A stretch of 19,431 nt of DNA from JBBTVI01 sp038063315 (GTDB lineage Bacteria; Patescibacteriota; Minisyncoccia; Sungbacterales; HO2-52-23): positions 1 through 19,431 of the forward strand of contig JBBTVI010000047.1 in the NCBI GenBank assembly GCA_038063315.1, in the 5' to 3' direction. Every line of letters starts with the position of its first letter. Position 1 is the stretch's first letter. A model generated the notes under the pieces. It did no database searches. It was not told the DNA's origin and saw nothing but the letters and a program-made list of their open reading frames with translations. Shown here piece after piece: positions 7,270 to 14,557 of the stretch. Made by a program: the position numbers and the translations under genes.

Positions 7270-7800
7270 TCATATCAGCCTTTTTGCGGTTGTAGATTTT
7301 TCGATTATTTTTTTAACTATGCGCAAAAGAAGATCAACTTCTTCCCGCATTCTATTGCCTTCATTTCGATCAGTCCCACGCAGATTATCTTTAACAAAAT
7401 CGTATCGAACGTCAACCAAATCTTGCACAACGATTTCTCTATCATCAACCATTTTAACCGCATATTCTATAAATCCATTATCTTCCTTTTTCTTAATACT
7501 CTCGATATCGATATCCACCAATTTATTTTCAGGAATTTCTTTAGACAACTTTTCCAAATCATGCGAGCTCAACCCTCTTAACAAATCCATTTTCACAGTT
7601 TCATTTCTATTCAGTATTATCCAAGATTTTAAAATCAGTTCAAAATTGTAAGAAAATAGAATATAGCACGATCTTGAAAAAGCGGCATCGGTCCCGCCAG
7701 TATGAATTGTCGTAAGAACTTCGTATAAAAAATTAAGTCCGGATTTGGCGCGTTCGGTTATGCGATTCACTAAAAAATATTTTTGATCTTTAGCCACCAT
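7270..7800 (-). CDS. AT-rich hypothetical protein, 176 aa, possibly HEPN-like
   Basis: Not recognised. It is a mainly helical, charged, soluble protein without signal peptide or membrane helix. Its DNA is clearly more AT-rich than the glycosyltransferase genes on either side, and its codon use differs (many AAA, GAA, ATT). The helix FELILKSWIILN followed by LLRGLSSHDLEKL contains an R-x4-H arrangement, the minimal signature of HEPN RNases, but the residue after Arg is Gly rather than the usual polar one. HEPN membership is therefore only a suggestion. It fills the space between two glycosyltransferase genes (10 bp after one, 34 bp before the next) and may be a late arrival rather than part of the glycan pathway. 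Confidence 0.7.
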   Translation of the reverse strand: MVAKDQKYFLVNRITERAKSGLNFLYEVLTTIHTGGTDAAFSRSCYILFSYNFELILKSWIILNRNETVKMDLLRGLSSHDLEKLSKEIPENKLVDIDIESIKKKEDNGFIEYAVKMVDDREIVVQDLVDVRYDFVKDNLRGTDRNEGNRMREEVDLLLRIVKKIIEKSTTAKRLI

Positions 7801-7814
7801 CTTTCACTTTTCAC
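7801..7814. repeat. Two-unit heptanucleotide repeat at a gene junction
   Basis: CTTTCAC then TTTTCAC; the second unit contains the stop codon (TGA, 7813-7811) of the glycosyltransferase. Minimal copy of the heptamer class seen elsewhere in the window; low weight alone. Confidence 0.4.
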
Positions 7815-8962
7815 TTACCACCGCATTGATCCAGCGCCTCCGCGTAGCGCTTCAAATAGTCATCCCGCGTCAACGACAACCGAATAACTGTTTCCCGCCC
7901 CGCCTCGGAATAACGCGCGCGCTTTTCTTTGTCCCGGTATATTGCAGTCAACGCCGTACAAAGCGCCTCCTTATTTCCAACCGGAACAACAACCCCGTTC
8001 TCTCCGTTTTTAACGACCTCTCCCGCAAGACCGACATCGGTCATCACAACAGGGAGCCCCGCGGCCATCGCCTCTATCACCGTCCTCCCCCATCCTTCGT
8101 AATTCGACGTCATCACATACAAATCAAAGGATTTGTAAAACGACGGCAGATCGTTGCGCCATGACTCGATAATGATGTTTTCCTTTAACCCATAATTCAT
8201 AATTCGTAATTCATAATTCTTTTTGTCCGGTCCATCCCCCACAATAACTAAAATGACGCGCGGCGCGATTTTGACGAATTCCTCCATGGCGCCTATCAAC
8301 ATAGAAAAATTTTTCTCCTTGTCCATGAATCGCCCCACGGCGATTATTTTGAACGCATAGTCGTGAAATCGCTGATCAATCGCCGGATCACGCGGCGCCT
8401 CGCGAAAGCGCCCCACATCTGTATAAACCGGCAACACCGTCACTCCATACTCCGTACTCCGTACTCCGTACTCCCAAAGCGACTGTTTAATCCGCTCCGA
8501 AACAACGCGCATACAATCCGCGCGCGGAATTAAAAAAATCGCGATCCAATATCGGAGAAACTCTTTCAAAGAGACGCGGCGGTAGAACTTACTAAAAATA
8601 TCCGTATGGATTTGAAGTTGCAACGGGATACGGAATCGCCGCGCGACGAGATAGCCGATAAGTCCGATCTCATCCGGCCCCTGTGCGGTGATGACATCAG
8701 GACGCGCTACGGGTACAACGCGACGCATCATCCGATAGAGACGACAAAATCCCACGATCCTCCATCGCGCCGCCACGGGATACAAAATTAACTTCTTACG
8801 AAGCTTAACTTCGTAAGAAGTTTTTTGGCTTACGAAGCTTAGCTTCGTAAGAACCGCAATATGCAATTCGTCAAACGTCGTCCCATACCAACGCATGCGT
8901 TCATGCGCTTCAGTGCCCTCAACCAAAATATTCGGATCGCTGCTTAACATCAGGACTTTCAT
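7811..8962 (-). CDS. Glycosyltransferase, GT4 family, with repeat-derived insertions
   Basis: GT-B glycosyltransferase of 383 aa in the surface polysaccharide cluster. The N-terminus MKVLMLSSDPN leads the acceptor domain; the donor domain has IIAVGRFMDKEKNFSMLIGAM, VILVIVGDGPD, LPSFYKSFDLYVMTS and the EX7E motif EGWGRTVIEAMAAGLPVV. Three stretches look like repeat DNA translated in frame: SQKTSYEVKLRKKLI (from palindromes at 8790-8851), EYGVRSTEYGV (heptamers at 8448-8475), and NYELRIMNYGL (heptamers at 8191-8219, just after the GDGPD turn). All sit at predicted surface loops, so the fold may survive. No SD at the start codon. Spacing to the next gene is 10 bp. Function in general is sure, specificity unknown. 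Confidence 0.9.
   Translation of the reverse strand: MKVLMLSSDPNILVEGTEAHERMRWYGTTFDELHIAVLTKLSFVSQKTSYEVKLRKKLILYPVAARWRIVGFCRLYRMMRRVVPVARPDVITAQGPDEIGLIGYLVARRFRIPLQLQIHTDIFSKFYRRVSLKEFLRYWIAIFLIPRADCMRVVSERIKQSLWEYGVRSTEYGVTVLPVYTDVGRFREAPRDPAIDQRFHDYAFKIIAVGRFMDKEKNFSMLIGAMEEFVKIAPRVILVIVGDGPDKKNYELRIMNYGLKENIIIESWRNDLPSFYKSFDLYVMTSNYEGWGRTVIEAMAAGLPVVMTDVGLAGEVVKNGENGVVVPVGNKEALCTALTAIYRDKEKRARYSEAGRETVIRLSLTRDDYLKRYAEALDQCGGK
8191..8219. repeat. Heptanucleotide tandem array (CATAATT-type) inside glycosyltransferase
   Basis: Four consecutive 7-mers (CATAATT, CATAATT, CGTAATT, CATAATT) within the coding frame. They are translated as a seven-residue-period peptide, NYELRIMNYGL. Like the heptameric STRR arrays known from cyanobacteria. 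Confidence 0.85.
8448..8475. repeat. Heptanucleotide tandem array (TACTCCG) inside glycosyltransferase
   Basis: Four tandem TACTCCG units, the last ending in C; encodes EYGVRSTEYGV in the GT reading frame. Confidence 0.88.
8790..8822. repeat. Palindromic repeat, TTACGAAG family, copy 1 (14-bp stem)
   Basis: A perfect 14-bp inverted repeat with a 5-nt loop CTTAA (arms 8790-8803 and 8809-8822), core TTACGAAG/CTTCGTAA. It lies inside the coding frame of the glycosyltransferase. Confidence 0.88.
8829..8851. repeat. Palindromic repeat, TTACGAAG family, copy 2 (10-bp stem)
   Basis: Arms CTTACGAAGC and GCTTCGTAAG around a TTA loop, 7 bp from copy 1, also inside the glycosyltransferase coding frame. 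Confidence 0.88.
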
Positions 8963-8970
8963 AGCGACAT

Positions 8971-9050
8971 GAAAATCCCCCTCAGTCCCCCTTTTTCAAA
9001 GGGGGAAGATTTTTTCCTCCCTTTGAAAAAGGGAGGTTGGAGGGATTTTC
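8971..9050. repeat. MITE-like inverted repeat, GGAGG/CCTCC family, copy A
   Basis: Fills most of the intergenic space between two glycosyltransferase genes. Two roughly 35-bp arms, starting GAAAATCCC and ending GGGATTTTC, are near-perfect inverted copies, each with an internal CCCTTTTTCAAAGGG-type palindrome. Related purine/pyrimidine-rich copies lie at 10206-10323 and 16996-17060. No transposase is encoded. Confidence 0.85.
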
Positions 9051-9060
9051 TGAAATTGCA

Positions 9061-9083
9061 TTTACGAAGCTTAGCTTCGTAAA
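9061..9083. repeat. Palindromic repeat, TTACGAAG family, copy 3, forming a gene end
   Basis: Arms TTTACGAAGC and GCTTCGTAAA around a TTA loop. The loop is the TAA stop of the double glycosyltransferase, and one arm encodes its last residues (LRS). Confidence 0.88.
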
Positions 9084-11431
9084 AACTCCGCCGTCTCCTC
9101 AATCATCCGCTTACGGCTGAAACGCTCCAGCAACTCGGCTGCGCTGTTCGCAAGACGCGCGCCCAGCGCGCGGTCCGAAAGAAGACGCCCGATGGCCTCG
9201 GTCAGACCCGCGGGGTCGTTGTAGCCGAACAAAAGACCGTGGATATTATGCGTGATAATTTCTTTGTTGCCGCCGACGGGCGTTGTCGCAATCGGAACCC
9301 CTACGGCAATGGCCTCCAAAATAGTATGCGGCAAACCCTCATAACCAGTATTGAGAACAAAGACGTCGGCCGCGCGTAGATACATCAGCGTCTCCGCGTG
9401 CGCGATTTGCCCCTTGAATTCGACCGAGTCATTGATGCCCAAAGATGAGGCAAGCGCGCGAAGCCGCGCCTCTTCCGGCCCGGACCCGATAATGACAAGC
9501 CGGAGATCCGAAAAACGCGCGATAAGATCAGGTATGGAAGAAATCAAAACATCAAATCCCTTCCACGGAACCAAACGCCCCACAGATACAACGACATGAC
9601 CTGAGAGATCGAGACGCACGCGCGCGTCCTCTTTGGGCGGCAAACCCTCCGGCAGATCAAACGCGTTATGGATCACCTTAATTTTCTCCTCCGGTGTCCC
9701 CCACTCGAGGACCATACCCTTGAGATACTGGCTTGGAACAATAACCATTTTCGCCCGGCGCGCGATCCAGTGCTCAATATCGCGTCGCAATTTGGTGATA
9801 CGGTCGTACTGTCCCTTTTGGAACTCTTCGACATTGATAAACCGCCGCATGCTTTGGCCCTTCCGGCTTATCTGCCATTGCTCCCACGCATAATCGCCAA
9901 CGACTTTGAGGAGAAAAATCTTGCCCAGAATCTTTGCCGCAAGATACGCGGGCAAGCCGACGCTCACCGGATCCTGAGCGAAAATAATGTCCGCCCGGCG
10001 TCCTTTCCAGAGAACAAGAAAGAAATACGCAATATGGCGGATGATTTTCGGAAGCCACCGCACTGCGTCGAATTTTGCAACGGCGACCGTAACGCCGTCG
10101 CCGGGCAGTTCCTCCTCCAAGATTTTTGTGTACGTCGCAGGCCCACCAATATCCGGAGGATATAGTGGGGTTGCGATCAAAAGACGGATGCGCTGCGTCG
10201 CATCAACCTCCCCCACCCCTCCTTTCCAAGGAGGGGAAAGGGGAGGTGGTTCTTCCTTTCTCAGGATGGACGGAGGAAGTGGGTCCTCCTTTCTAAGGAG
10301 GGGCGAGGGAGATGGGCCTTCCTTAAAAACCGCGCGATACTCCACTGCGATGTTGTTCCATTCAAACCTCTGTTTAACCATTTTTTGCCCGTTCTCGACG
10401 ATTGTCTGCTGAAGCTGCGGATCGTTGAACAGACGGATGATTTTTTCCGCAAGATCATGCGAATCGTCTGGGCGAACAAAAAGTCCGGTTTTCCCGTCCT
10501 CGATAATATCAACAATTCCGCCCACGGGCGTCCCGATAATCGGGAGTCCGGCCGCAAGCGCCTCGACAAAAACATTCCCCATGCCCTCGGAACGCGACGG
10601 GCGGACGAACACATCCGCTTCGTGAAGGTATTGCGGAATCTGCTCATACGGAATCACTCCCACAAATCTGACATGATCTCGTATCTCGTCGCTCGCAGCT
10701 CGTCGCTCGAGATTACCGCGCTCCGGTCCGTCGCCGATAATCACGCATTGGATATCCGGAATTGATTTTTTCACTTCCGCGACCGCGTCAATCAAAATAT
10801 CAATTCCGTTTTTATGGACAAGCCGCGAGACAGTAATGATCGTGGTGGCATGGGGGGTGGGAGATAAAGAATGGGGAATGCCAACAGCAAATTGTTCCGC
10901 ATCAACTCCGTTCGGAATCACTGCAATATCTTTTTTATACCCGTACTGCCGCGCCACCGCGGCAAGATGCGTCGAGATCGCCGTCACCGAATCCGCGCGG
11001 CCGAGCATAAAGCGAAGCCCAGCCGCGATAAACCCGCCCCGGCCACGGCGCAATTCATCAGGTCCGCCGCCATATTGTATTGTCAAAACAAACGGATGCC
11101 TCCGGAAAAAGAACTTTATCAACGCCCCGGTAAGCGCTCCCTGCCCGATATCCACGCCCCAAAGAATCGCGTTGGGCCGCCGCAAAAAAAACCAAAAAAA
11201 TCCCAGAAGGGGCAGCAGCCATTTATCCAATTCCGCGCCGAATCCAAGGCGGATAACTCTTGCTTCCGGACGTTTTTCGCGCCGCGCAATGTCGCGGCGC
11301 ATCCGCGCGGTGAGAACGACAAATTCAAAGTCCGCGCCGAGGCGCCGGCTGACTTCCTGTACCGCAATCTCCGCCCCCCCGATAAACGGGTGATAGGACG
11401 TGGTGAAAGCGATTATTTGCGGTTTGGACAT
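9071..11431 (-). CDS. Double GT4 glycosyltransferase (two fused GT-B enzymes)
   Basis: One open frame holding two complete GT4 enzymes in tandem, 786 aa from ATG 11431 (an in-frame TTG at 11440 is possible). Enzyme 1 spans about 1-369: IIAFTTSYHPFIGGAEIAV, VIPNGVD, VSRLVHKNG, IIGDGPER, and EX7E in EGMGNVFVEALAAGLPII. Residues 370-409 are a Pro-rich linker (PPPLSPPWKGGVGEV-like) encoded by a dispersed repeat. Enzyme 2 spans about 410-786: LLIATPLYPPDIGGPATY, VVSVGRLVPWKGFDVLI, IIGSGPEE, and EX7E in EGLPHTILEAIAVGVPI. Both active sites look intact. Enzyme 1 also carries two heptamer-array inserts. First glycosyltransferase of the polysaccharide cluster. The fusion probably arose when a repeat bridged two adjacent genes; internal re-initiation near the linker cannot be excluded. 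No SD. Confidence 0.93.
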   Translation of the reverse strand: MSKPQIIAFTTSYHPFIGGAEIAVQEVSRRLGADFEFVVLTARMRRDIARREKRPEARVIRLGFGAELDKWLLPLLGFFWFFLRRPNAILWGVDIGQGALTGALIKFFFRRHPFVLTIQYGGGPDELRRGRGGFIAAGLRFMLGRADSVTAISTHLAAVARQYGYKKDIAVIPNGVDAEQFAVGIPHSLSPTPHATTIITVSRLVHKNGIDILIDAVAEVKKSIPDIQCVIIGDGPERGNLERRAASDEIRDHVRFVGVIPYEQIPQYLHEADVFVRPSRSEGMGNVFVEALAAGLPIIGTPVGGIVDIIEDGKTGLFVRPDDSHDLAEKIIRLFNDPQLQQTIVENGQKMVKQRFEWNNIAVEYRAVFKEGPSPSPLLRKEDPLPPSILRKEEPPPLSPPWKGGVGEVDATQRIRLLIATPLYPPDIGGPATYTKILEEELPGDGVTVAVAKFDAVRWLPKIIRHIAYFFLVLWKGRRADIIFAQDPVSVGLPAYLAAKILGKIFLLKVVGDYAWEQWQISRKGQSMRRFINVEEFQKGQYDRITKLRRDIEHWIARRAKMVIVPSQYLKGMVLEWGTPEEKIKVIHNAFDLPEGLPPKEDARVRLDLSGHVVVSVGRLVPWKGFDVLISSIPDLIARFSDLRLVIIGSGPEEARLRALASSLGINDSVEFKGQIAHAETLMYLRAADVFVLNTGYEGLPHTILEAIAVGVPIATTPVGGNKEIITHNIHGLLFGYNDPAGLTEAIGRLLSDRALGARLANSAAELLERFSRKRMIEETAEFLRS
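10206..10323. repeat. GGAGG/CCTCC family repeat, copy B, inside coding frame
   Basis: About 118 bp of purine/pyrimidine-asymmetric DNA with internal palindromes (CCTCCTTTCCAAGGAGG, then CCTCCTTTCTAAGGAGG), matching the style of the copies at 8971 and 16996. It encodes the whole linker between the two glycosyltransferases without a stop codon in the used frame. Confidence 0.85.
10676..10710. repeat. Heptanucleotide tandem array (NNCTCGN) inside double glycosyltransferase
   Basis: Five in-phase 7-mers: ATCTCGT, ATCTCGT, CGCTCGC, AGCTCGT, CGCTCGA. They encode ERRAASDEIRD just after the IIGDGPERGN turn of enzyme 1. Confidence 0.85.
10850..10884. repeat. Heptanucleotide tandem array (ATGGGGA-like) inside double glycosyltransferase
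   Basis: In-phase 7-mers ATGGGGG, GTGGGAG, ATAAAGA, ATGGGGA, ATGCCAA. They encode the GIPHSLSPTPHA loop between VIPNGVDAEQF and IITVSRL. Confidence 0.78.
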
Positions 11432-11457
11432 GTTTGGCAATAAACATTTTTTCCAGT

Positions 11458-11541
11458 TGTCACCCCCGCGGAGGCGGGGGCCCAGGTTCTGTCTTAATTG
11501 GAAGAGGAAAAACCTGGATTCCCGCTTTCGCGGGAATGACA
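11458..11541. repeat. GTCATTCCCGC family repeat, copy 1
   Basis: 84 bp with terminal TGTCA/TGACA and two hairpins (CCCCCGCGGAGGCGGGGG and CCCGCTTTCGCGGG), separated by AGGTTCTG...AACCTGG sequence. It lies between the LTD protein gene and the glycosyltransferase cluster. Same family as 17238-17320, in opposite orientation. Confidence 0.88.
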
Positions 11542-11581
11542 GAAAAAAAGGGATATTTTGTTTTAATATGGCAAAAAACGC

Positions 11582-13090
11582 TCACCGGCCTGCGAATGAC
11601 CGCGCCATCAAAAATCCTATCGCCGCCAATACACTGAGTCCCGTCGCAAGCAGAAAAAATGTCGTCGAAGTCAATCCGTCCGCGACAGACGCCGAGGCCA
11701 AAATTTCAACGGATGACGCGGTCTGCGTATTAGCAATATCGCGGCTGTTGCCCTGTGTTTCCGTTGATGGCAATTCAACCGCACTGATCGCTTTGTTATT
11801 CCCGCGAGACCTCGCGGCAGGCACGGGCTCCTCTGCTTTCGATCCCAATGCATTCGCGACGGCGCGCGATGACGTTGCTGCATCCAATACGATTTCCGGC
11901 GCGACCGATGTCGCAACCAAAGTCGGTGCGACGGATTCACCGGACGTGATTGCCGGCAGATAATTAATTGCGATGGTCCTGTTCGAATAACGCACAACAA
12001 CGGCTGCAGAAGAGGAAGAACGAAGAAGCCCTGTCACGGAATTGGCAAATGCCGCGCTGGACCCGGCGCCGATTTTCGTCTTGGACGGGATTATAAACGC
12101 GCGGGCCTCTCCGTCTTCCAGAATCCATCCGCCAATGTCGAGCGGACCGGCAAAATCGTTTTGCAGTTCAATAAAACCATTCTCTCCTGCCGTCGCACCT
12201 TTAACAAAAACAGGATTCGGAACAACCGCAATGTTGGCATAGTCCGACGCAGAGTATTCGCCGGAAGAGACGTGGAGGCCCGCGACATACGTACCCGGCA
12301 CGCGGTAGATGTGCTGAACCACGCGGCCTTCGCGCGTATCTCCATCTCCGAAATTCCACCAAAAGCGCGCTGTCTCAAGCGGCTCTCCCCGAAGGCCGGT
12401 GGCGGTACCCGTCAACTCAATCGTGGAACCGACGGGCACGGTGCGGTTTTCTCCCGCATCAGCATGGATCGCGGGCTGCTGGGCTGCCGGAGGAGACTCC
12501 GCCTCCCCATCCGCGGGAGGAGGCGATACGGTGCCGCCGCCTGACTGCGGTGGGGGCGGCGGACTTGAAGGCGGAGCCGCCGACGAAACAGTCGGCGCGC
12601 GCGGCGTCAGAGATGCCGTGATCCAGGAATTGCCCGCGCGCTGCATGGTCTCTTTTGTCGTATTGTCCCCCGCGGGCCATCCCGAACCCGCATCCACCAA
12701 ATCGCGGACAAGGCCGGACGCGTCTTTGAGAATCAAACGCTCGCCCGTGTTTGCAAGCGCATTATCCTTAAACGCATAAATAACATCTCCCGTAACAGAC
12801 GGAACAATCTCGTCGCTTCCGCGTTCCAGCAAAAAATAGCCGCCACCGGGCAATGCGCCGGAAAGAGTAATGTCCGGCCGTCCGTCTTCGGCAATCAGCC
12901 GCCAGCCCTCGAGTAGAACCTCTTCCCCGCCGGTATTGGCGATTTCAATCCACTCGTTATTCGCCGCGGCCTGAATTGATTCCCCCTCGCGCGGCGCCAT
13001 CCCCATCCACGCGACCTCATTAATCACAACAGCCGCCTGCGCAAAAAAAGGCAAAAAAAGCGTTACAAGCAATAAAAAAACGGCGTACAT
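11582..13090 (-). CDS. Secreted, membrane-anchored lamin-tail/PKD domain protein
   Basis: Cell-surface protein of 502 aa. It has a signal peptide (1-19, hydrophobic, ending FAQA), then a lamin tail domain (about 20-150: VVINEVAWMG, NNEWIEIANTG, LEGWRLIAEDG, GYFLLERGSDE). A Pro/Ser-rich linker follows (about 165-205). Next is a PKD domain (about 210-290: FWWNFGDGDTREG, HIYRVPGTYVAGLHV), then a second shorter LTD-like piece (GFIELQNDF, IGGWILEDGEARAF), a Ser/Ala/Thr-rich stalk, and a C-terminal membrane helix (about 477-497) with a short basic tail. LTD proteins of this build are common in CPR bacteria and are thought to bind surfaces or DNA; the ligand is unknown. No SD; a promoter-like pair ends 8 bp before the ATG. 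Confidence 0.9.
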   Translation of the reverse strand: MYAVFLLLVTLFLPFFAQAAVVINEVAWMGMAPREGESIQAAANNEWIEIANTGGEEVLLEGWRLIAEDGRPDITLSGALPGGGYFLLERGSDEIVPSVTGDVIYAFKDNALANTGERLILKDASGLVRDLVDAGSGWPAGDNTTKETMQRAGNSWITASLTPRAPTVSSAAPPSSPPPPPQSGGGTVSPPPADGEAESPPAAQQPAIHADAGENRTVPVGSTIELTGTATGLRGEPLETARFWWNFGDGDTREGRVVQHIYRVPGTYVAGLHVSSGEYSASDYANIAVVPNPVFVKGATAGENGFIELQNDFAGPLDIGGWILEDGEARAFIIPSKTKIGAGSSAAFANSVTGLLRSSSSAAVVVRYSNRTIAINYLPAITSGESVAPTLVATSVAPEIVLDAATSSRAVANALGSKAEEPVPAARSRGNNKAISAVELPSTETQGNSRDIANTQTASSVEILASASVADGLTSTTFFLLATGLSVLAAIGFLMARSFAGR

Positions 13091-13098
13091 ACACCGTC

Positions 13099-13127
13099 AG
13101 CGTAGCAGAAAAAAAGACCGCAGACAA
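13099..13127 (-). promoter_or_regulatory. Possible promoter of LTD/PKD gene (near-leaderless)
   Basis: -35 TTGTCT (13122-13127), 17-bp spacer, -10 TACGCT (13099-13104), with the ATG 9 nt after the -10. Both boxes are imperfect; support comes from spacing and the absence of an SD. Confidence 0.4.
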
Positions 13128-13135
13128 ATGAATTG

Positions 13136-14401
13136 TCACCCGAAAAGGGAGGTCTGGCGCGTGGGTATTTTTTGTTCGTCCTCGCGGAAAATCCTGATCT
13201 TGCCGTACTCGCCGTCGTATCCCGGCTCAATCTCTACGCGGCCTTCGCGGACGCGCATGATTCCTTCCGCGACCTCCGCAACAGTCGCGCGCTCCAACGC
13301 GTCACGCGGCGCGTCGTACAAAACCGCAAGCTCGGTCCCGATATGCCCAACTAAAGAATGATACTCGTCCTTGACGCGTTTGGATGCGGTGCCCACGCCG
13401 AACGATTCCGCGATGATCTCGTCGAGCGGAACCATATTTTGGTACGGGATAGCCCCGGCCGGTTTTTCTCCGGCAGGACGACTCGAGAGCGCCTCCACGC
13501 GATACAGAACGCCCACCGTCACTTTTTTTCCGCATTTCGGACATATCCCGTTGAGCCGTTTCGTTTCCTCCGGTGCCGAAGAGAAATTGCATAGCCGATG
13601 GCCGTCATAATGATATTTCCCCTCCTCGGGGAAAAATTCGAGCGTCTTGAGAAATTTTGTCGGGTCGCGCGATTTGAGCGCGGCTATGATCGCATCATAA
13701 GACAGTTCCGTTTCAAAAACATTGGCCTCGCGGCTAATCCGCTGCAGCGAATGGCTGTCCGAATTGGAAATCAGCGCGATATTGTCCAAAAACGCGCAGC
13801 GCCAGTTCATCGCGGGGTCGCTCGAAAGTCCGGTCTCGATCGCAAAAATCTGCGGGGCGAATTTTTCAAAGCACTCCTCAATGGAATCAAACCCGGACAT
13901 GGATCCGAAAATACTGAACCAGGGGGTCCATGCGTGCGCGGGGACGATCACCGCGTCGGGCGCGACATTAAAAACAATATTGGCAAGCTCCACGCAATCA
14001 AGGCCGAGGATCGGCCGGCCGTCGGATTTGATATTGCCGCGCAGATTGAGCTGGGCGTTAATTTTTTCCGCCGCCTCAACCGTCGGGACGAAAATGAGAT
14101 TATGGACGCGCCGCGTCCTGCTATTTTTGGAATAGATACTCGATATCTCAACCGTCAAAACAAAACGCGTGGCATTGGCGCTCGCGCACGATTCCCGATT
14201 CTTAAGGACAAAAAGTCCCTGCTCCGCAGGCGCCAATTTCTCCTTGATCTCCCTGATCCAGGCCGGATGCGTGAAATCGCCGGTCCCCATAACCGTGATG
14301 CCCTTTTTTCCGGCCCACAGATCGAGATTTTCAAGCGTCATCTCTTTGGAGACGGCGCGCGAGTACGGCGAATGAATGTGAAAATCCGCGACAATACGCA
14401 T
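13136..14401 (-). CDS. EndoQ-like PHP-domain DNA repair endonuclease
   Basis: Resembles endonuclease Q, which nicks DNA 5' of deaminated bases (uracil, hypoxanthine) and AP sites. 421 aa from ATG 14401; a longer frame from 14449 adds a hydrophobic stretch that is probably not translated. The PHP metal motif DFHIHSPYS is at 6-14, followed by MGTGDFTHP, VEISSIYS, IVPAHAWTPW and ISNSDSHS, the metal-ligand order of PHP enzymes. A zinc-binding-like part (HRLC, GICPKCGKK) precedes RVEALSSRPAGEKP, typical of this family. The last residues, QTSLFG, match the bacterial sliding-clamp-binding motif QxxLF; archaeal EndoQ binds PCNA. No SD. Family assignment is from motif recognition. Confidence 0.85.
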   Translation of the reverse strand: MRIVADFHIHSPYSRAVSKEMTLENLDLWAGKKGITVMGTGDFTHPAWIREIKEKLAPAEQGLFVLKNRESCASANATRFVLTVEISSIYSKNSRTRRVHNLIFVPTVEAAEKINAQLNLRGNIKSDGRPILGLDCVELANIVFNVAPDAVIVPAHAWTPWFSIFGSMSGFDSIEECFEKFAPQIFAIETGLSSDPAMNWRCAFLDNIALISNSDSHSLQRISREANVFETELSYDAIIAALKSRDPTKFLKTLEFFPEEGKYHYDGHRLCNFSSAPEETKRLNGICPKCGKKVTVGVLYRVEALSSRPAGEKPAGAIPYQNMVPLDEIIAESFGVGTASKRVKDEYHSLVGHIGTELAVLYDAPRDALERATVAEVAEGIMRVREGRVEIEPGYDGEYGKIRIFREDEQKIPTRQTSLFG

Positions 14402-14450
14402 GGGTAAGTAGAGTAAAAAATAGAGAGCAATGAGTACACCCACACACAAC

Positions 14451-14542
14451 CGTCATTGCGAGCGACCCCGAGCTTCGAGGTGGGAGCGCGGCAATCCAGG
14501 GATTTTTCTGGATTGCTTCGTCGTCTGACTCCTCGCAATGAC
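14451..14542. repeat. GTCATTGCGAG family repeat, copy 1
   Basis: About 92 bp bounded by 11-bp terminal inverted repeats GTCATTGCGAG (14452-14462) and CTCGCAATGAC (14531-14541), with an inner CAATCCAGGGATTTTTCTGGATTG-type hairpin. Lies between EndoQ and the DUF5654-type gene. A second copy starts at 19355. Confidence 0.9.
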
Positions 14543-14557
14543 ACATATTAAGCGATT

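Noticed and set aside
10206..10323. Repeat copy B as a CRISPR-like array
   Set aside because: The palindromes are unequal, have no regular spacers, and match a dispersed repeat family in the same window.
11431..11470. Promoter for the glycosyltransferase cluster near the end of the 11458 repeat (GTGACA as -35)
   Set aside because: No -10 box at 16-18 bp; the best candidate needs a 15-bp spacer and matches poorly.
13598..14407. 269-codon plus-strand open frame
   Set aside because: Exact shadow of the EndoQ-like gene; high-GC codon bias opens the opposite frame.
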